Source: an uncultured Pirellula sp. (GTDB lineage Bacteria > Planctomycetota > Planctomycetia > Pirellulales > Pirellulaceae). Taken from it: a DNA stretch of 8,042 nucleotides. A program made the translations under genes and the position numbers. Position 1 is the stretch's first letter; each line of letters starts with the position of its first letter. Positions 1 through 6,283 of this stretch are shown here, piece after piece. Location: the NCBI GenBank assembly GCA_903837255.1, contig CAILTZ010000499.1, forward strand, positions 1 to 8,042, read 5' to 3'. A model generated the notes under the pieces. The model saw only the letters and a program-made list of their open reading frames with translations, ran no database searches and was not told the origin of the DNA.

Positions 1-118
1 TCAGGTTGCTCCCCACATGTCCTCGCGGATCATGCAGTTACCACTTTTGGATACTGGGTGGTAACATTACCCAGACCAGGACTTTCACCCGGCTGATTAA
101 ACGCCATCGAAGGCGCAC
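1..118 (-). mobile_element. Group II intron, second copy, 5' end only (continues beyond the left window edge)
   Basis: On the minus strand this stretch starts with GTGCGCC, a group II intron 5' end of the GUGYG type. It is identical, base for base, to the first 118 nt of the intron that starts at 220. The segment includes the domain I element GGTGAAAGTCC-like (GGGTGAAAGTCCTGGT) seen near the start of many bacterial introns. It is therefore the 5' part of domain I of a second copy in the opposite orientation. How far this copy extends, and whether it still has its ORF and domains V and VI, cannot be seen. The exon base pair before it is TA instead of the CA found before the right copy. Confidence 0.85.
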
Positions 119-120
119 TA

Positions 121-141
121 GATGATTTCTCCGAAATCATC
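121..141 (-). repeat. Palindromic hairpin next to the leftward intron
   Basis: A 9-bp stem (GATGATTTC with GAAATCATC) and a 3-nt loop (GGA when read on the minus strand) end 2 nt before the leftward intron begins. The same 21 nt occur at 197-217 in the opposite orientation. The hairpin is AT-rich and has no T-run in the visible flank, so it is not a classical Rho-independent terminator. Its position suggests it is part of the intron's target site. Confidence 0.8.
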
Positions 142-196
142 TACGATCGTTCTAGAGCACGCCAGCACCGAATAGACCACCTCTAACAGGATCGTG

Positions 197-217
197 GATG
201 ATTTCGGAGAAATCATC
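197..217 (+). repeat. Palindromic hairpin next to the rightward intron
   Basis: This is the second copy of the 21-nt palindrome (9-bp stem GATGATTTC/GAAATCATC, loop GGA). It is followed by CA and then the intron start at 220. Placement relative to the splice site is the same as in the leftward copy. Because the stem reads identically on both strands apart from the loop, two facing targets could form a larger cruciform. Confidence 0.8.
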
Positions 218-484
218 CAGTGCGCCTTCGATGGCGTTTAATCAGCCGGGTGAAAGTCCTGGTCTGGGTAATGTTACCACCCAGTATCCAAAAGTGGTAA
301 CTGCATGATCCGCGAGGACATGTGGGGAGCAACCTGAGGAGAAATTCCAGTCCGTAGCGTAAGCGAACTCGATTCGGCCAAACCTGTCGGGGAGAAGCCT
401 GGAAAACTTCGAACCCTCTTCTACGCGACGGCCATCCTGCAGTCCCTGGGACTTGCCCGCAGGATAGACGTAGAGGACCTGCTT

Positions 485-490
485 TGGGTG
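485..490 (+). other. Candidate EBS1 (exon-binding site) in domain I
   Basis: TGGGTG can pair over six bases with the last six exon bases CATCCA (214-219), using one G-U pair. It also pairs with CATCTA before the leftward intron, using two G-U pairs. It lies in a hairpin whose stem is CCTGCTT (478-484) with AAGCAGG (509-515), as expected for an ID3-type EBS1 loop. The first three bases could instead extend that stem by pairing with CCA, so the assignment is tentative. Confidence 0.4.
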
Positions 491-790
491 TAGTAACACG
501 CAGATGCCAAAGCAGGGAAATGGTTATGCGGTGGTTGGAGACGGAATGGAAGGAAGATTAAACGAGGTAAGAAGGGATTGACTGTCATGGCCAGGGTAGA
601 TTCGCTGGAAATATCCCAGATGGGGGATCCTGGGTCACCAACTCCTGGCTACGGTCCTCGGTATCAGGGGCCGTAGTAGCGAATTAACTGATACCAACCA
701 GCGATGATAATGAAAACCACTGACAGTCAACAGAGTCGCCGTAGTAGCGTTGAAGCCGAGACAACATAACTCGGTCGAGCAAAGGGCGAC

Positions 791-797
791 AGGAAGG
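791..797 (+). promoter_or_regulatory. Ribosome binding site of the maturase ORF
   Basis: AGGAAGG lies 10 nt before ATG 808. A nearer ATG at 801 is only 3 nt away and opens a different, 61-codon frame, so this site supports the start at 808. Confidence 0.55.
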
Positions 798-807
798 TAG
801 ATGCAAG

Positions 808-2151
808 ATGACCAGACCACAAAACCGAGAAAAGTCTCAGATGATCACAGTGCCGTTTTCGGCTACCCCGATCAAGGAGCCTCCGGATATCCGGACGATG
901 GCTTCTATTGTTGTCTGGACAGATCGCATGTTGACGACACTTTTGGAAAACAAGGTGAGAGGAGGAAAATGGCATTCGTTGTATGACAAAGTATGGAACC
1001 CCCGTAACCTTCTGGTCTCAGCTGAAAAGGTTGTAGACAAGCATGGTGCAGGGGGCGTTGATCACCAAACGGTCGAGAAGTTCTCTGAACGATTCCAGGA
1101 GGAAATCGACAAGCTGCAGCAGGAGCTCAAGGACGAATCTTATCGTCCGCTTCCGTCTCGGCGTGTAGGCATCCAGAAAACTGGATCGAAAGAGATTCGG
1201 CCATTAGGTATCCCAGCGGTTCGAGATCGCGTGGTTCAAACCGCGCTTCTAAACGTCATTGCACCTATATTCGAACATACGTTCCATGACCGGAGCTTCG
1301 GCTTTCGTCGTGGTCGCGGCACTCGAAATGCGTTGCAATGCGTTGAGCAACTTCTCAACGCAGGGAATGTCTTTGTTGTGGATGTCGATTTGAAGAGTTA
1401 TTTCGACACGATTCCGAAGGATAAGTTATTTGAGATCGTCAAAACGAAGATCTCTGATGGAGCTCTCCTAAGGTTGATTCGTAAATATCTCGACCAATCG
1501 GTGATGTCGGAACTTGCGACATGGACACCGGAGACCGGGGTACCGCAAGGTGCTGTGCTCTCCCCACTGCTTGCAAATGCTTATCTAAATCCACTGGATC
1601 ATCTGGTGGCCGAATCTGGCTTTGAAATGGTGCGCTATGCCGATGACATGGTCGTCTTGTGTAGGACACTTGAAGAAGCCCAGCAGGTAATGCAGATACT
1701 CCAGGATTGGACGACGCAGGCTGGACTGACATTACACCCAACCAAGACTCGCATTGTTGACTTTCGCGTTAAGAGCTTTGACTTTTTGGGTTATTCGTTT
1801 CGAGGACGATTTCGATTCCCTCGGGATAAGAACAACAAGAAGCTCAAGGATAAGATTCGTGAGTTGACTAATCGCTCCGACGGCAACTCCTTGGAAAGTA
1901 TCGTGAATCGATTGAATCCGATGCTCCAGGGCTGGTTCAATTACTTTCGGCATTGCTTTTGGAATATCTTCGACGACTACGATAGCTACCTCCGGAAACG
2001 GTTGCGAGCGATTCAGGTCAAACGCCACCGAAGAAACCCTAAACGCTTGTCACGCACACAACGTTGGCCAAACGCATTCTTCTTCGAGTTGGGACTCTTC
2101 AGCCTGCGTGAAGCCCATACTCGATTCGTTCAATCCACCCAAGGCTACTAA
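808..2151 (+). CDS. ltrA: Group II intron reverse transcriptase/maturase, no endonuclease domain
   Basis: This intron-encoded protein helps its own intron RNA fold and splice, then copies it into DNA at the target site. The 447 residues show the RT blocks in order: fingers with RPLGIPAVRDRVVQ (131-144) and FGFRRGRGTRNALQ (164-177), block 3 VDVDLKSYFDTIP (191-203), block 4 GVPQGAVLSPLLANAYL (244-260), the catalytic YADD (277-280, with D192 as the third metal ligand), GLTLHPTKTRI (306-316) and FLGYSF (326-331). The maturase/X (GIIM) domain follows, with LNPMLQGWFNYFRH (369-382). The protein ends soon after, at QSTQGY, with no room for an HNH endonuclease domain, so second-strand priming probably relies on nascent replication strands or another route. 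All catalytic residues are intact and the frame is unbroken, so the element could be active. The symbol ltrA is used in its generic sense for group II maturases. Confidence 0.96.
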   Translation: MTRPQNREKSQMITVPFSATPIKEPPDIRTMASIVVWTDRMLTTLLENKVRGGKWHSLYDKVWNPRNLLVSAEKVVDKHGAGGVDHQTVEKFSERFQEEIDKLQQELKDESYRPLPSRRVGIQKTGSKEIRPLGIPAVRDRVVQTALLNVIAPIFEHTFHDRSFGFRRGRGTRNALQCVEQLLNAGNVFVVDVDLKSYFDTIPKDKLFEIVKTKISDGALLRLIRKYLDQSVMSELATWTPETGVPQGAVLSPLLANAYLNPLDHLVAESGFEMVRYADDMVVLCRTLEEAQQVMQILQDWTTQAGLTLHPTKTRIVDFRVKSFDFLGYSFRGRFRFPRDKNNKKLKDKIRELTNRSDGNSLESIVNRLNPMLQGWFNYFRHCFWNIFDDYDSYLRKRLRAIQVKRHRRNPKRLSRTQRWPNAFFFELGLFSLREAHTRFVQSTQGY

Positions 2152-2156
2152 CTGGA

Positions 2157-2189
2157 GAGCCGTATGCGGGAAAACCGCCCGTACGGTTC
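2157..2189 (+). ncRNA. Group II intron domain V (catalytic hairpin)
   Basis: GAGCCGTA (2157-2164) pairs with TACGGTTC (2182-2189), with the AGC catalytic triad at 2158-2160. A bulge separates this from the upper stem GCGG/CCGC (2166-2169 with 2175-2178), which is capped by an A-rich loop. This is the most conserved part of group II introns and lies 5 nt after the maturase stop, as usual. Confidence 0.93.
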
Positions 2190-2190
2190 G

Positions 2191-2229
2191 GTGGGGGGTT
2201 GGGGGCTAATCGCCCCCCGCCTACCCAAT
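2191..2229 (+). ncRNA. Group II intron domain VI with branch-point A
   Basis: A G-rich 5' side pairs with the C-rich 3' side (CGCCCCCC and CCTACCC) around a CTAAT loop. The A at 2223 is the likely bulged branch point, 7 nt from the inferred 3' end at 2229. The long G and C runs allow several registers, so the exact pairing is uncertain. Confidence 0.75.
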
Positions 2230-2423
2230 CAATCCAAACAGACTTATGCGCGGTCGGCCCCCTCATCCCCCCCGCCCCTTCTCCCCCGTCAAAGCCCGGG
2301 GGCGAAGGGGTGCCAAGCGGTTAGTGGGGCGGTTCTATATTAGCGAATATTAGTGTGGATTAGCGGTTGGGCTGTAGGAAGAAGTTTGCGCCGCAGACCG
2401 GCGGCCTTACGCGCCTGGCCAAG
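2230..2423. other. Non-coding spacer between the intron and the protease gene
   Basis: I see no gene here. The spacer begins with the inferred 3' exon (CAATCCAAACAG), followed by a C-rich tract, a strong GC hairpin at 2275-2310, and an AT-rich patch with related ATTAGCG/ATTAGTG words at 2339-2365. The right side lies just downstream of the protease stop codon, which is on the minus strand. Confidence 0.6.
2275..2310. repeat. Strong GC-rich hairpin, intergenic repeat type
   Basis: CCCCTTC (2275-2281) pairs with GAAGGGG (2304-2310). After one T/C mismatch, CCCCCG (2283-2288) pairs with CGGGGG (2297-2302), leaving an 8-nt loop. There are 13 pairs in total. No T-run follows on either strand, so it is not a standard intrinsic terminator, though it lies about 115 nt downstream of the protease stop and could protect or end that transcript. 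From memory, similar CCCCTTCTCCCCC-type hairpins recur in planctomycete intergenic regions. Confidence 0.65.
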
Positions 2424-4580
2424 CTAGCGGCGTGATCCGCGTCGGCGTTGCAGGCCTTCTAGCAAGTCCGACCAATCCGCTGCGCTGAGCAGGTCGGGTG
2501 AACCTCCTCCGAAGAATCGATTCGCGCCAACGCCATCGTTATCTAGGATCGTTCCCAATCCTTGTGAATCCGAAATCGTTGCACCGGATGCGGATGAAAG
2601 ATTCACGAAGAAGGTTTCATTCGACTCGACAACCGTATCATTAAGTACAGTGACCGAAACGGTCCTGCTCGTCTCGCCTGGATTGAAAATCAACGTGCCG
2701 CTAATCGCTAAATAATCCCCAGATTTGCCGGACCTGGCTGTTCCGTTGGCAGTGGCTACTCTTACCGAGATGCTCGAAGCGCTCGGTCTGTTCAGGGAAA
2801 CAGTGAAATTGAAGGTCCCGGAGCTTTCCAACGCAGTTACATCGTTGATCGATATCTGGGAGGCATCGTCATTGAGGATGGTTCCGGTCCCTCGGCTGGT
2901 CCTGATCGTCGCAGCCGTGGAACTTACTCCAGAGAGATCCACGAAGAACGTTTCGTTCGGCTCAGTTACATTATCATCGACCAAGTTAACGCGAACGATT
3001 TGCTCGGTCACGCCCGGGGCAAACGTGAGCGTCCCGGTCGTTGAGGTGTAGTCCAATCCGGCGGCAGCAGTCCCATTGGTCGTGGAGTAATTGACGGTAA
3101 TCTGCTGGCTCAGCGGTGCGCTGAGGGTGACTCGAAAGTCGATCGCGCCAGCCACTCCGTTTACCGATTCAAGGCCGCTTGCACTGGCGATCGAAAACGT
3201 CGGTATGCTGACGTAATTGATCGCGTCCAGGACACTCAGTCGTCCGCCGGTAACGGTCTTGCCCGCCAGACTTGCGGTTGGAACCGCCGAGCCTAGGATC
3301 GCTTGGCGAATCGCCGCGGCAGATGCAGTCGGCTTGGCCGCTGCGTAGGAGGCGATCGCACCGGTTACGTGAGGGGTGGCCATCGAGGTGCCGCTATAGA
3401 CTCCATAGGTATTCCCGGGCAGGGTCGAAAGGATGCTCGATCCAGGTGCTCCGATGTCGACTTGGGTGGCTCCGTAATTCGAGAAGCTAGACAAGCCTCC
3501 GGTTGAGGTGATTGAGGCCACCGCGATGACCGATTCATAGCTTGCTGCAGGTGTCCCTGGAACACTCACCAATGTCGAGTAGTTCGATGGATAGTTCGCG
3601 GTGGCATCATTGTTCAGCGTACTATTGCCTGCGGCAGCAACGAACAGGATCCCCGCGTTGGCGGCTCGGATGATCGCAGCGTGCAGGGCCGAGGAGTAAC
3701 CACCACCACCCCAGGAGTTGTTCGCGGCGACGATGTTCACCCCGCGATTGACTTTCAGATCGGTCAAATAATCGAGGGCTTGGATCGCAGCAGTGACACT
3801 GCCGCCGTTCGGACCGAGGAACTTGGCCGAGATCATTTTCACGTTCCATGCCACACCAGCCACGCCGATGCCGTTTCCACCGACGGCACCGATCGTGCCA
3901 GCGACGTGGGTGCCGTGCGTATCGCCGGACCCTCCGTCGTAAACGGTTTTGTCATTGTTGAAAAAGTCCCAGCCATTCACGTCATCGATCCGACCGTTGC
4001 CGTCGTTGTCGATCCCATCATTGGCGACTTCATTGGGATTGACCCAGATATTCTGCTGCAAGTCCGGATGGCTGATATCGATCCCTTCGTCGATGATCGC
4101 CACGACGACTTGGCTAGAACCAACGTAGTCTCGTCCCCAAGCTTCTTCAGCTCCGCTTCCGAAGGTGTTGGTTGTTCCAGCACCGCCGTAGGCCGTTGGT
4201 GAATCATCGCTGTACGTCCCCCACAGCTGGCCGCTGGTGTAGTTCGGATCATTGCTGACGACGGCCTTTTTGAGAATCCAGTTCGGCTCAGCGGTCAAAA
4301 CACCGGGCAGCTTTAAATAGTTGTTGGCCATCGCCATGATGTCATTTCCAGCCGGCATGCGCAACCGAGCAAGCTTGCTATGGTGGCCGACGGGGTCGAT
4401 CTCTTGAAGGACCTCGGCTCGGGTATTTTGGTTCATCGCCAAAAGCGCTGGGGCCATGTTCGGGTCGTATTGGATGACCAGTTCACCTGGCACGAAATCC
4501 GCCGCAAGAACGCTTCGGATTTCTAAATTCTCAACAACCAGCATTCGGAGGGAACTTACGGCGCGTTTGCTTCGTCTCAT
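2424..4580 (-). CDS. Exported subtilisin-family (S8) serine protease with two Calx-beta domains
   Basis: This is a secreted or surface endopeptidase of the subtilase family, 718 residues from ATG 4580. A TTG 21 nt upstream stays in frame, but ATG 4580 has AGGAG 9 nt before it and is preferred. The basic N-terminus followed by NLEIRSVLA (about 19-27) resembles the planctomycetal LEPR-XLL export motif. A propeptide-like region follows (about 30-105, PGELVIQY...AEPNWILK). The catalytic triad is D164 (AIIDEGID), H222 (DTHGTHVAG) and S399 (SGTSMATPH), with oxyanion N319 (AAAGNS). An Asp/Asn-rich insertion with DGIDNDGNGRIDD (about 188-200) is typical of Ca-binding subtilases. Two Calx-beta domains (about 460-571 and 575-682) end in GTILNDD and GTILDND. 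They probably bind Ca2+ and mediate adhesion or spacing. The last 20 residues end in RRRGSRR, with no recognised dockerin or PEP-CTERM anchor. The substrate is unknown. Confidence 0.95.
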   Translation of the reverse strand: MRRSKRAVSSLRMLVVENLEIRSVLAADFVPGELVIQYDPNMAPALLAMNQNTRAEVLQEIDPVGHHSKLARLRMPAGNDIMAMANNYLKLPGVLTAEPNWILKKAVVSNDPNYTSGQLWGTYSDDSPTAYGGAGTTNTFGSGAEEAWGRDYVGSSQVVVAIIDEGIDISHPDLQQNIWVNPNEVANDGIDNDGNGRIDDVNGWDFFNNDKTVYDGGSGDTHGTHVAGTIGAVGGNGIGVAGVAWNVKMISAKFLGPNGGSVTAAIQALDYLTDLKVNRGVNIVAANNSWGGGGYSSALHAAIIRAANAGILFVAAAGNSTLNNDATANYPSNYSTLVSVPGTPAASYESVIAVASITSTGGLSSFSNYGATQVDIGAPGSSILSTLPGNTYGVYSGTSMATPHVTGAIASYAAAKPTASAAAIRQAILGSAVPTASLAGKTVTGGRLSVLDAINYVSIPTFSIASASGLESVNGVAGAIDFRVTLSAPLSQQITVNYSTTNGTAAAGLDYTSTTGTLTFAPGVTEQIVRVNLVDDNVTEPNETFFVDLSGVSSTAATIRTSRGTGTILNDDASQISINDVTALESSGTFNFTVSLNRPSASSISVRVATANGTARSGKSGDYLAISGTLIFNPGETSRTVSVTVLNDTVVESNETFFVNLSSASGATISDSQGLGTILDNDGVGANRFFGGGSPDLLSAADWSDLLEGLQRRRGSRR

Positions 4581-4589
4581 CTTGGGAAA

Positions 4590-4594
4590 CTCCT
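4590..4594 (-). promoter_or_regulatory. Ribosome binding site fixing the protease start
   Basis: AGGAG on the minus strand lies 9 nt before ATG 4580. The in-frame TTG at 4601 lies upstream of this site and has no comparable one of its own, so the shorter protein is favoured. Confidence 0.75.
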
Positions 4595-4804
4595 GTCTCA
4601 AATTCTAACGCGACACGTGTGTGTGTCTGGATAACGAACAAAGGACTTGAAGGTCGAAATTGGCCTTTTTCACCGCGATCCTAGGAGCCGGCATTTCGCA
4701 AGCCGGTCAGGCGACATGCGTTGCTCACGCAGTTCTACTACGAAAAAGATCTTAATGCAAATTTTGGGCCGCGCCGGCTGGAATTTTGGCGATCAGACGG
4801 ATCT

Positions 4805-4837
4805 GGGATAAACGCGGGGTCTGTCCCCGGGTATTCC
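4805..4837. repeat. Intergenic hairpin
   Basis: CGGGG (4815-4819) pairs with CCCCG (4825-4829) around TCTGT, and GGGATA (4805-4810) can pair with TATTCC (4832-4837) using one G-U pair. It is followed by an A-run on the plus strand, which would put U's before the hairpin on the minus strand. That is the wrong order for a terminator of the minus-strand genes. Confidence 0.5.
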
Positions 4838-4852
4838 AAAAAAACCAGACCG

Positions 4853-4882
4853 CTGATGGACACTGATAACCGCTGATAAACA
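4853..4882. repeat. Three degenerate 10-nt direct repeats (CTGATNNNCN)
   Basis: CTGATGGACA, CTGATAACCG and CTGATAAACA follow each other without a gap. Such ACTGATAA-type runs are common filler in planctomycete and related intergenic DNA; no function is claimed. Confidence 0.65.
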
Positions 4883-5080
4883 GCCGTTTTTAAACCACCG
4901 AGGGCTCAGCGAGTGGTGTGTGGTGTCTTGGTGTGTGGTGGAGGACAAACCATAGACCGAATAAATCACACACCCAAGTTCTTCCACTTCAACAATCAAA
5001 AATCATCACTCGACAATCATCAATCCAAATCAACCGCTTCTGATTTTTTCTACTATCCACTCTCTCCCATCTAACTCTCT

Positions 5081-5095
5081 GGAGCCGTCGGCTCC
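5081..5095 (-). terminator. Possible terminator hairpin after the aminotransferase
   Basis: GGAGCC (5081-5086) pairs with GGCTCC (5090-5095) around a 3-nt loop, starting 3 nt beyond the aminotransferase stop codon (5099-5101). No U-run follows on the minus strand, so efficiency as a Rho-independent terminator is doubtful. It may act as a 3' stabilising hairpin. Confidence 0.4.
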
Positions 5096-5098
5096 TCC

Positions 5099-6283
5099 TT
5101 AGACCGCACTGGCATGGGCGATCGCGTCGCAGACGGCGTCCATCGACGTGCTGGTCAATCCAGCCACGTTGATTCGACCAGTTCCGACGATGTAAATCCC
5201 TTTCTCGTTTCGGAGCCAATCGGCTTGCATGGGATTCAGGCCGGTGTAGGAGAACATCCCTTTTTGGTCGGCCAGGAACCCAAAGTCCCGCCCGCGCGCT
5301 TGCATGCCTTGGATCAATGCGCTTCTCATGGTGTGAATCCGGCTTCGCATCTGATCGACCTCGGTTCGCCACTGCGATGACAACGCAGGATCGGAGAGAA
5401 TCGTCGCGACAATCGCTTCGCCATGCCTCGGCGGATTGCTGTAGTTGCAACGGATCGCCGTTCGGACTTGGCTCAAGACCGCTTCGGTCGGCCCTGCAGA
5501 CTCCGAGACCATGATCAACGCACCGACTCGCTCGGAGTAGAGCCCGAAGTTCTTCGAGAACGAGGCGCAGATCACCAACTCAGGATGCTGCTGCATGAGT
5601 ACCGAGATCGGCTTGGCATCCTCCAAGAGTCCATCCCCGAAACCTTGATATGCAAAATCGACGAAGGGTAACATCTTCTTTTTTGCCAATAGGTCCGATA
5701 TCTCTTGCCACTGGGACACCGTCGGGTCGATGCCGGTCGGATTATGGCAACAAGCATGCAGGCACACGACGTCTCCTTGGCGACCCTCTTGGCTGAGTTG
5801 GCCGAGCATGCCATCGAAGTCTAAGCCGGTCTTGGCGGCATTCAGATAGCGGTAGCTGAGTGTCTCGAATCCGGCGGCTTGGAAGACTGCATTGTGGTTG
5901 GCCCAAGTCGGGTTGCTGACCCAAAAGCGTGCCCCCGGAAGCAACTTGGATAGTGTATCGGCGCCTGCTCTCAGGGCACCTGTACCGCCAGGGGTATGGG
6001 CTGTGGCCACACGTGCCATCTCAAAGCCATCGCCGAGCACCAAGCGATTGACTTGGTCGATGAAATCCCTGCCCCCTTCGATCGGCAGATAGCCTTTGGA
6101 TTTCTGCTCTTGAAAGATCTTCGCTTCAGCGAGCTTGACGCTCGGGAGGATCGGTGTTTTGCCTTCGTCGTCTTTGAACACTCCCACCGTAAGATTCAAC
6201 TTACCGGCACGAGGGTCTTTTTCATACACGGCGTTCAATCCGAGGATCGCATCGGGAGGTGCCAAAGAGAAATGCTCAAACAT
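5099..6283 (-). CDS. Aspartate/aromatic amino acid aminotransferase (class I, PLP-dependent)
   Basis: The enzyme moves the amino group between aspartate (or an aromatic amino acid) and 2-oxoglutarate in the cytoplasm, linking amino acid and TCA-cycle pools. The 394-residue product aligns by eye along its whole length with E. coli AspC/TyrB (396-397 residues). Matching the family N-terminus (MFEHFSLAPPDAILGL) places the start at ATG 6283, not at the in-frame TTG at 6304. Key residues are in place: the PLP-binding lysine K244 (SFSKNFGLYSERVG), N181 (CCHNPTG), D209 and Y212 (FVDFAYQG), W127 (NPTWANH), and the carboxylate-binding R370 (TGRINVAG). AspC and TyrB cannot be told apart reliably by reading, so no symbol is given. 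The gene lies 120 nt downstream of the DUF3754 gene on the same strand. The start has only a weak AAGGT-like ribosome site. Confidence 0.95.
   Translation of the reverse strand: MFEHFSLAPPDAILGLNAVYEKDPRAGKLNLTVGVFKDDEGKTPILPSVKLAEAKIFQEQKSKGYLPIEGGRDFIDQVNRLVLGDGFEMARVATAHTPGGTGALRAGADTLSKLLPGARFWVSNPTWANHNAVFQAAGFETLSYRYLNAAKTGLDFDGMLGQLSQEGRQGDVVCLHACCHNPTGIDPTVSQWQEISDLLAKKKMLPFVDFAYQGFGDGLLEDAKPISVLMQQHPELVICASFSKNFGLYSERVGALIMVSESAGPTEAVLSQVRTAIRCNYSNPPRHGEAIVATILSDPALSSQWRTEVDQMRSRIHTMRSALIQGMQARGRDFGFLADQKGMFSYTGLNPMQADWLRNEKGIYIVGTGRINVAGLTSTSMDAVCDAIAHASAV

Larger units (their letters stand above)
1..337. repeat. Large near-perfect inverted repeat (arms 1-157 and 181-337, 23-nt centre)
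   Basis: Position n on the left pairs with position 338-n on the right. The outer 118 nt of each arm (1-118 with 220-337) are the 5' ends of two group II intron copies and match perfectly. The inner 39 nt (119-157 with 181-219) are exon sequence and differ at five pairs: 120/218, 142/196, 149/189, 151/187 and 152/186. The unpaired centre is 158-180. The left arm is cut by the window edge, so the true repeat may be longer. Perfect intron arms with diverged exon arms fit two insertions of the same intron at two older inverted copies of a target. Confidence 0.93.
220..2229 (+). mobile_element. Group II intron with internal maturase ORF, apparently full length
   Basis: The 5' end is GTGCGCC at 220. 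The 3' end is placed at 2229 because domain VI ends CCTACCCAAT and its bulged A at 2223 lies 7 nt from the end, the usual branch-point distance; the boundary is uncertain by a base or two. The RNA domains upstream of the ORF take about 590 nt (220-807), the ORF at 808-2151 fills domain IV, and domain V lies at 2157-2189. A large domain I and a 33-34 nt domain V of the GAGCCGUAUG...CGUACGGUUC type argue against class C and suggest a IIB-like bacterial class; I am not sure which. All parts needed for splicing and retromobility appear present. The intron is self-splicing RNA that, with its protein, moves by target-primed reverse transcription. It lies between genes, not inside one. Confidence 0.88.
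4581..5098. other. Long non-coding spacer rich in short repeats
   Basis: I see no gene in this roughly 0.5 kb. Reading upward from the protease start it holds that gene's leader, then a small hairpin built on CCGGC/GCCGG (4688-4706). Next come a hairpin at 4805-4837, three CTGAT decamers at 4853-4882, and a GT-rich direct repeat (GGTGTGTGGTG at 4915-4925 and 4930-4940). An AATCAT-rich patch follows (4992-5029), and last is the hairpin just after the aminotransferase stop. A promoter for the protease should lie at its left end, but I found no -35/-10 pair with acceptable spacing. Confidence 0.6.

Noticed and set aside
121..217. Terminal inverted repeats of an insertion sequence
   Set aside because: No transposase gene or target duplication accompanies them, and the repeat ends coincide with group II intron starts, which explains the outer arms better.
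197..217. Rho-independent terminator as the intron target
   Set aside because: The stem is AT-rich, has a 3-nt loop and no T-run in the visible or reconstructed downstream exon, so it does not meet the usual criteria.
1..337. Fold-back assembly or amplification artefact explaining the palindrome
   Set aside because: A fold-back copy would be identical throughout. The arms differ at five exon positions and have a unique centre, so a real genomic arrangement is more likely, although long reads are needed to be certain.
242..499. An 85-codon minus-strand frame in the intron
   Set aside because: The sequence is the structured domain I RNA of the group II intron; no ribosome site or protein family is apparent.
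220..2229. Class C group II intron
   Set aside because: The hairpin-adjacent insertion and missing endonuclease fit class C, but the RNA upstream of the ORF is large (about 590 nt) and domain V is of the longer type. I leave the class open.
3681..4202. A 173-codon open frame on the plus strand
   Set aside because: It lies wholly antisense to the catalytic part of the S8 protease, whose motifs are unmistakable. No ribosome site or recognisable domain is present; it reflects codon bias of the real gene.
4853..4882. CRISPR-like array
   Set aside because: The units are 10 nt, contiguous and degenerate, with no spacers and no cas genes nearby.
4989..5450. A 153-codon open frame on the minus strand overlapping the aminotransferase 3' end
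   Set aside because: It is an out-of-frame reading of the aminotransferase plus spacer, rich in Arg, Ser and Asp, with no domain.
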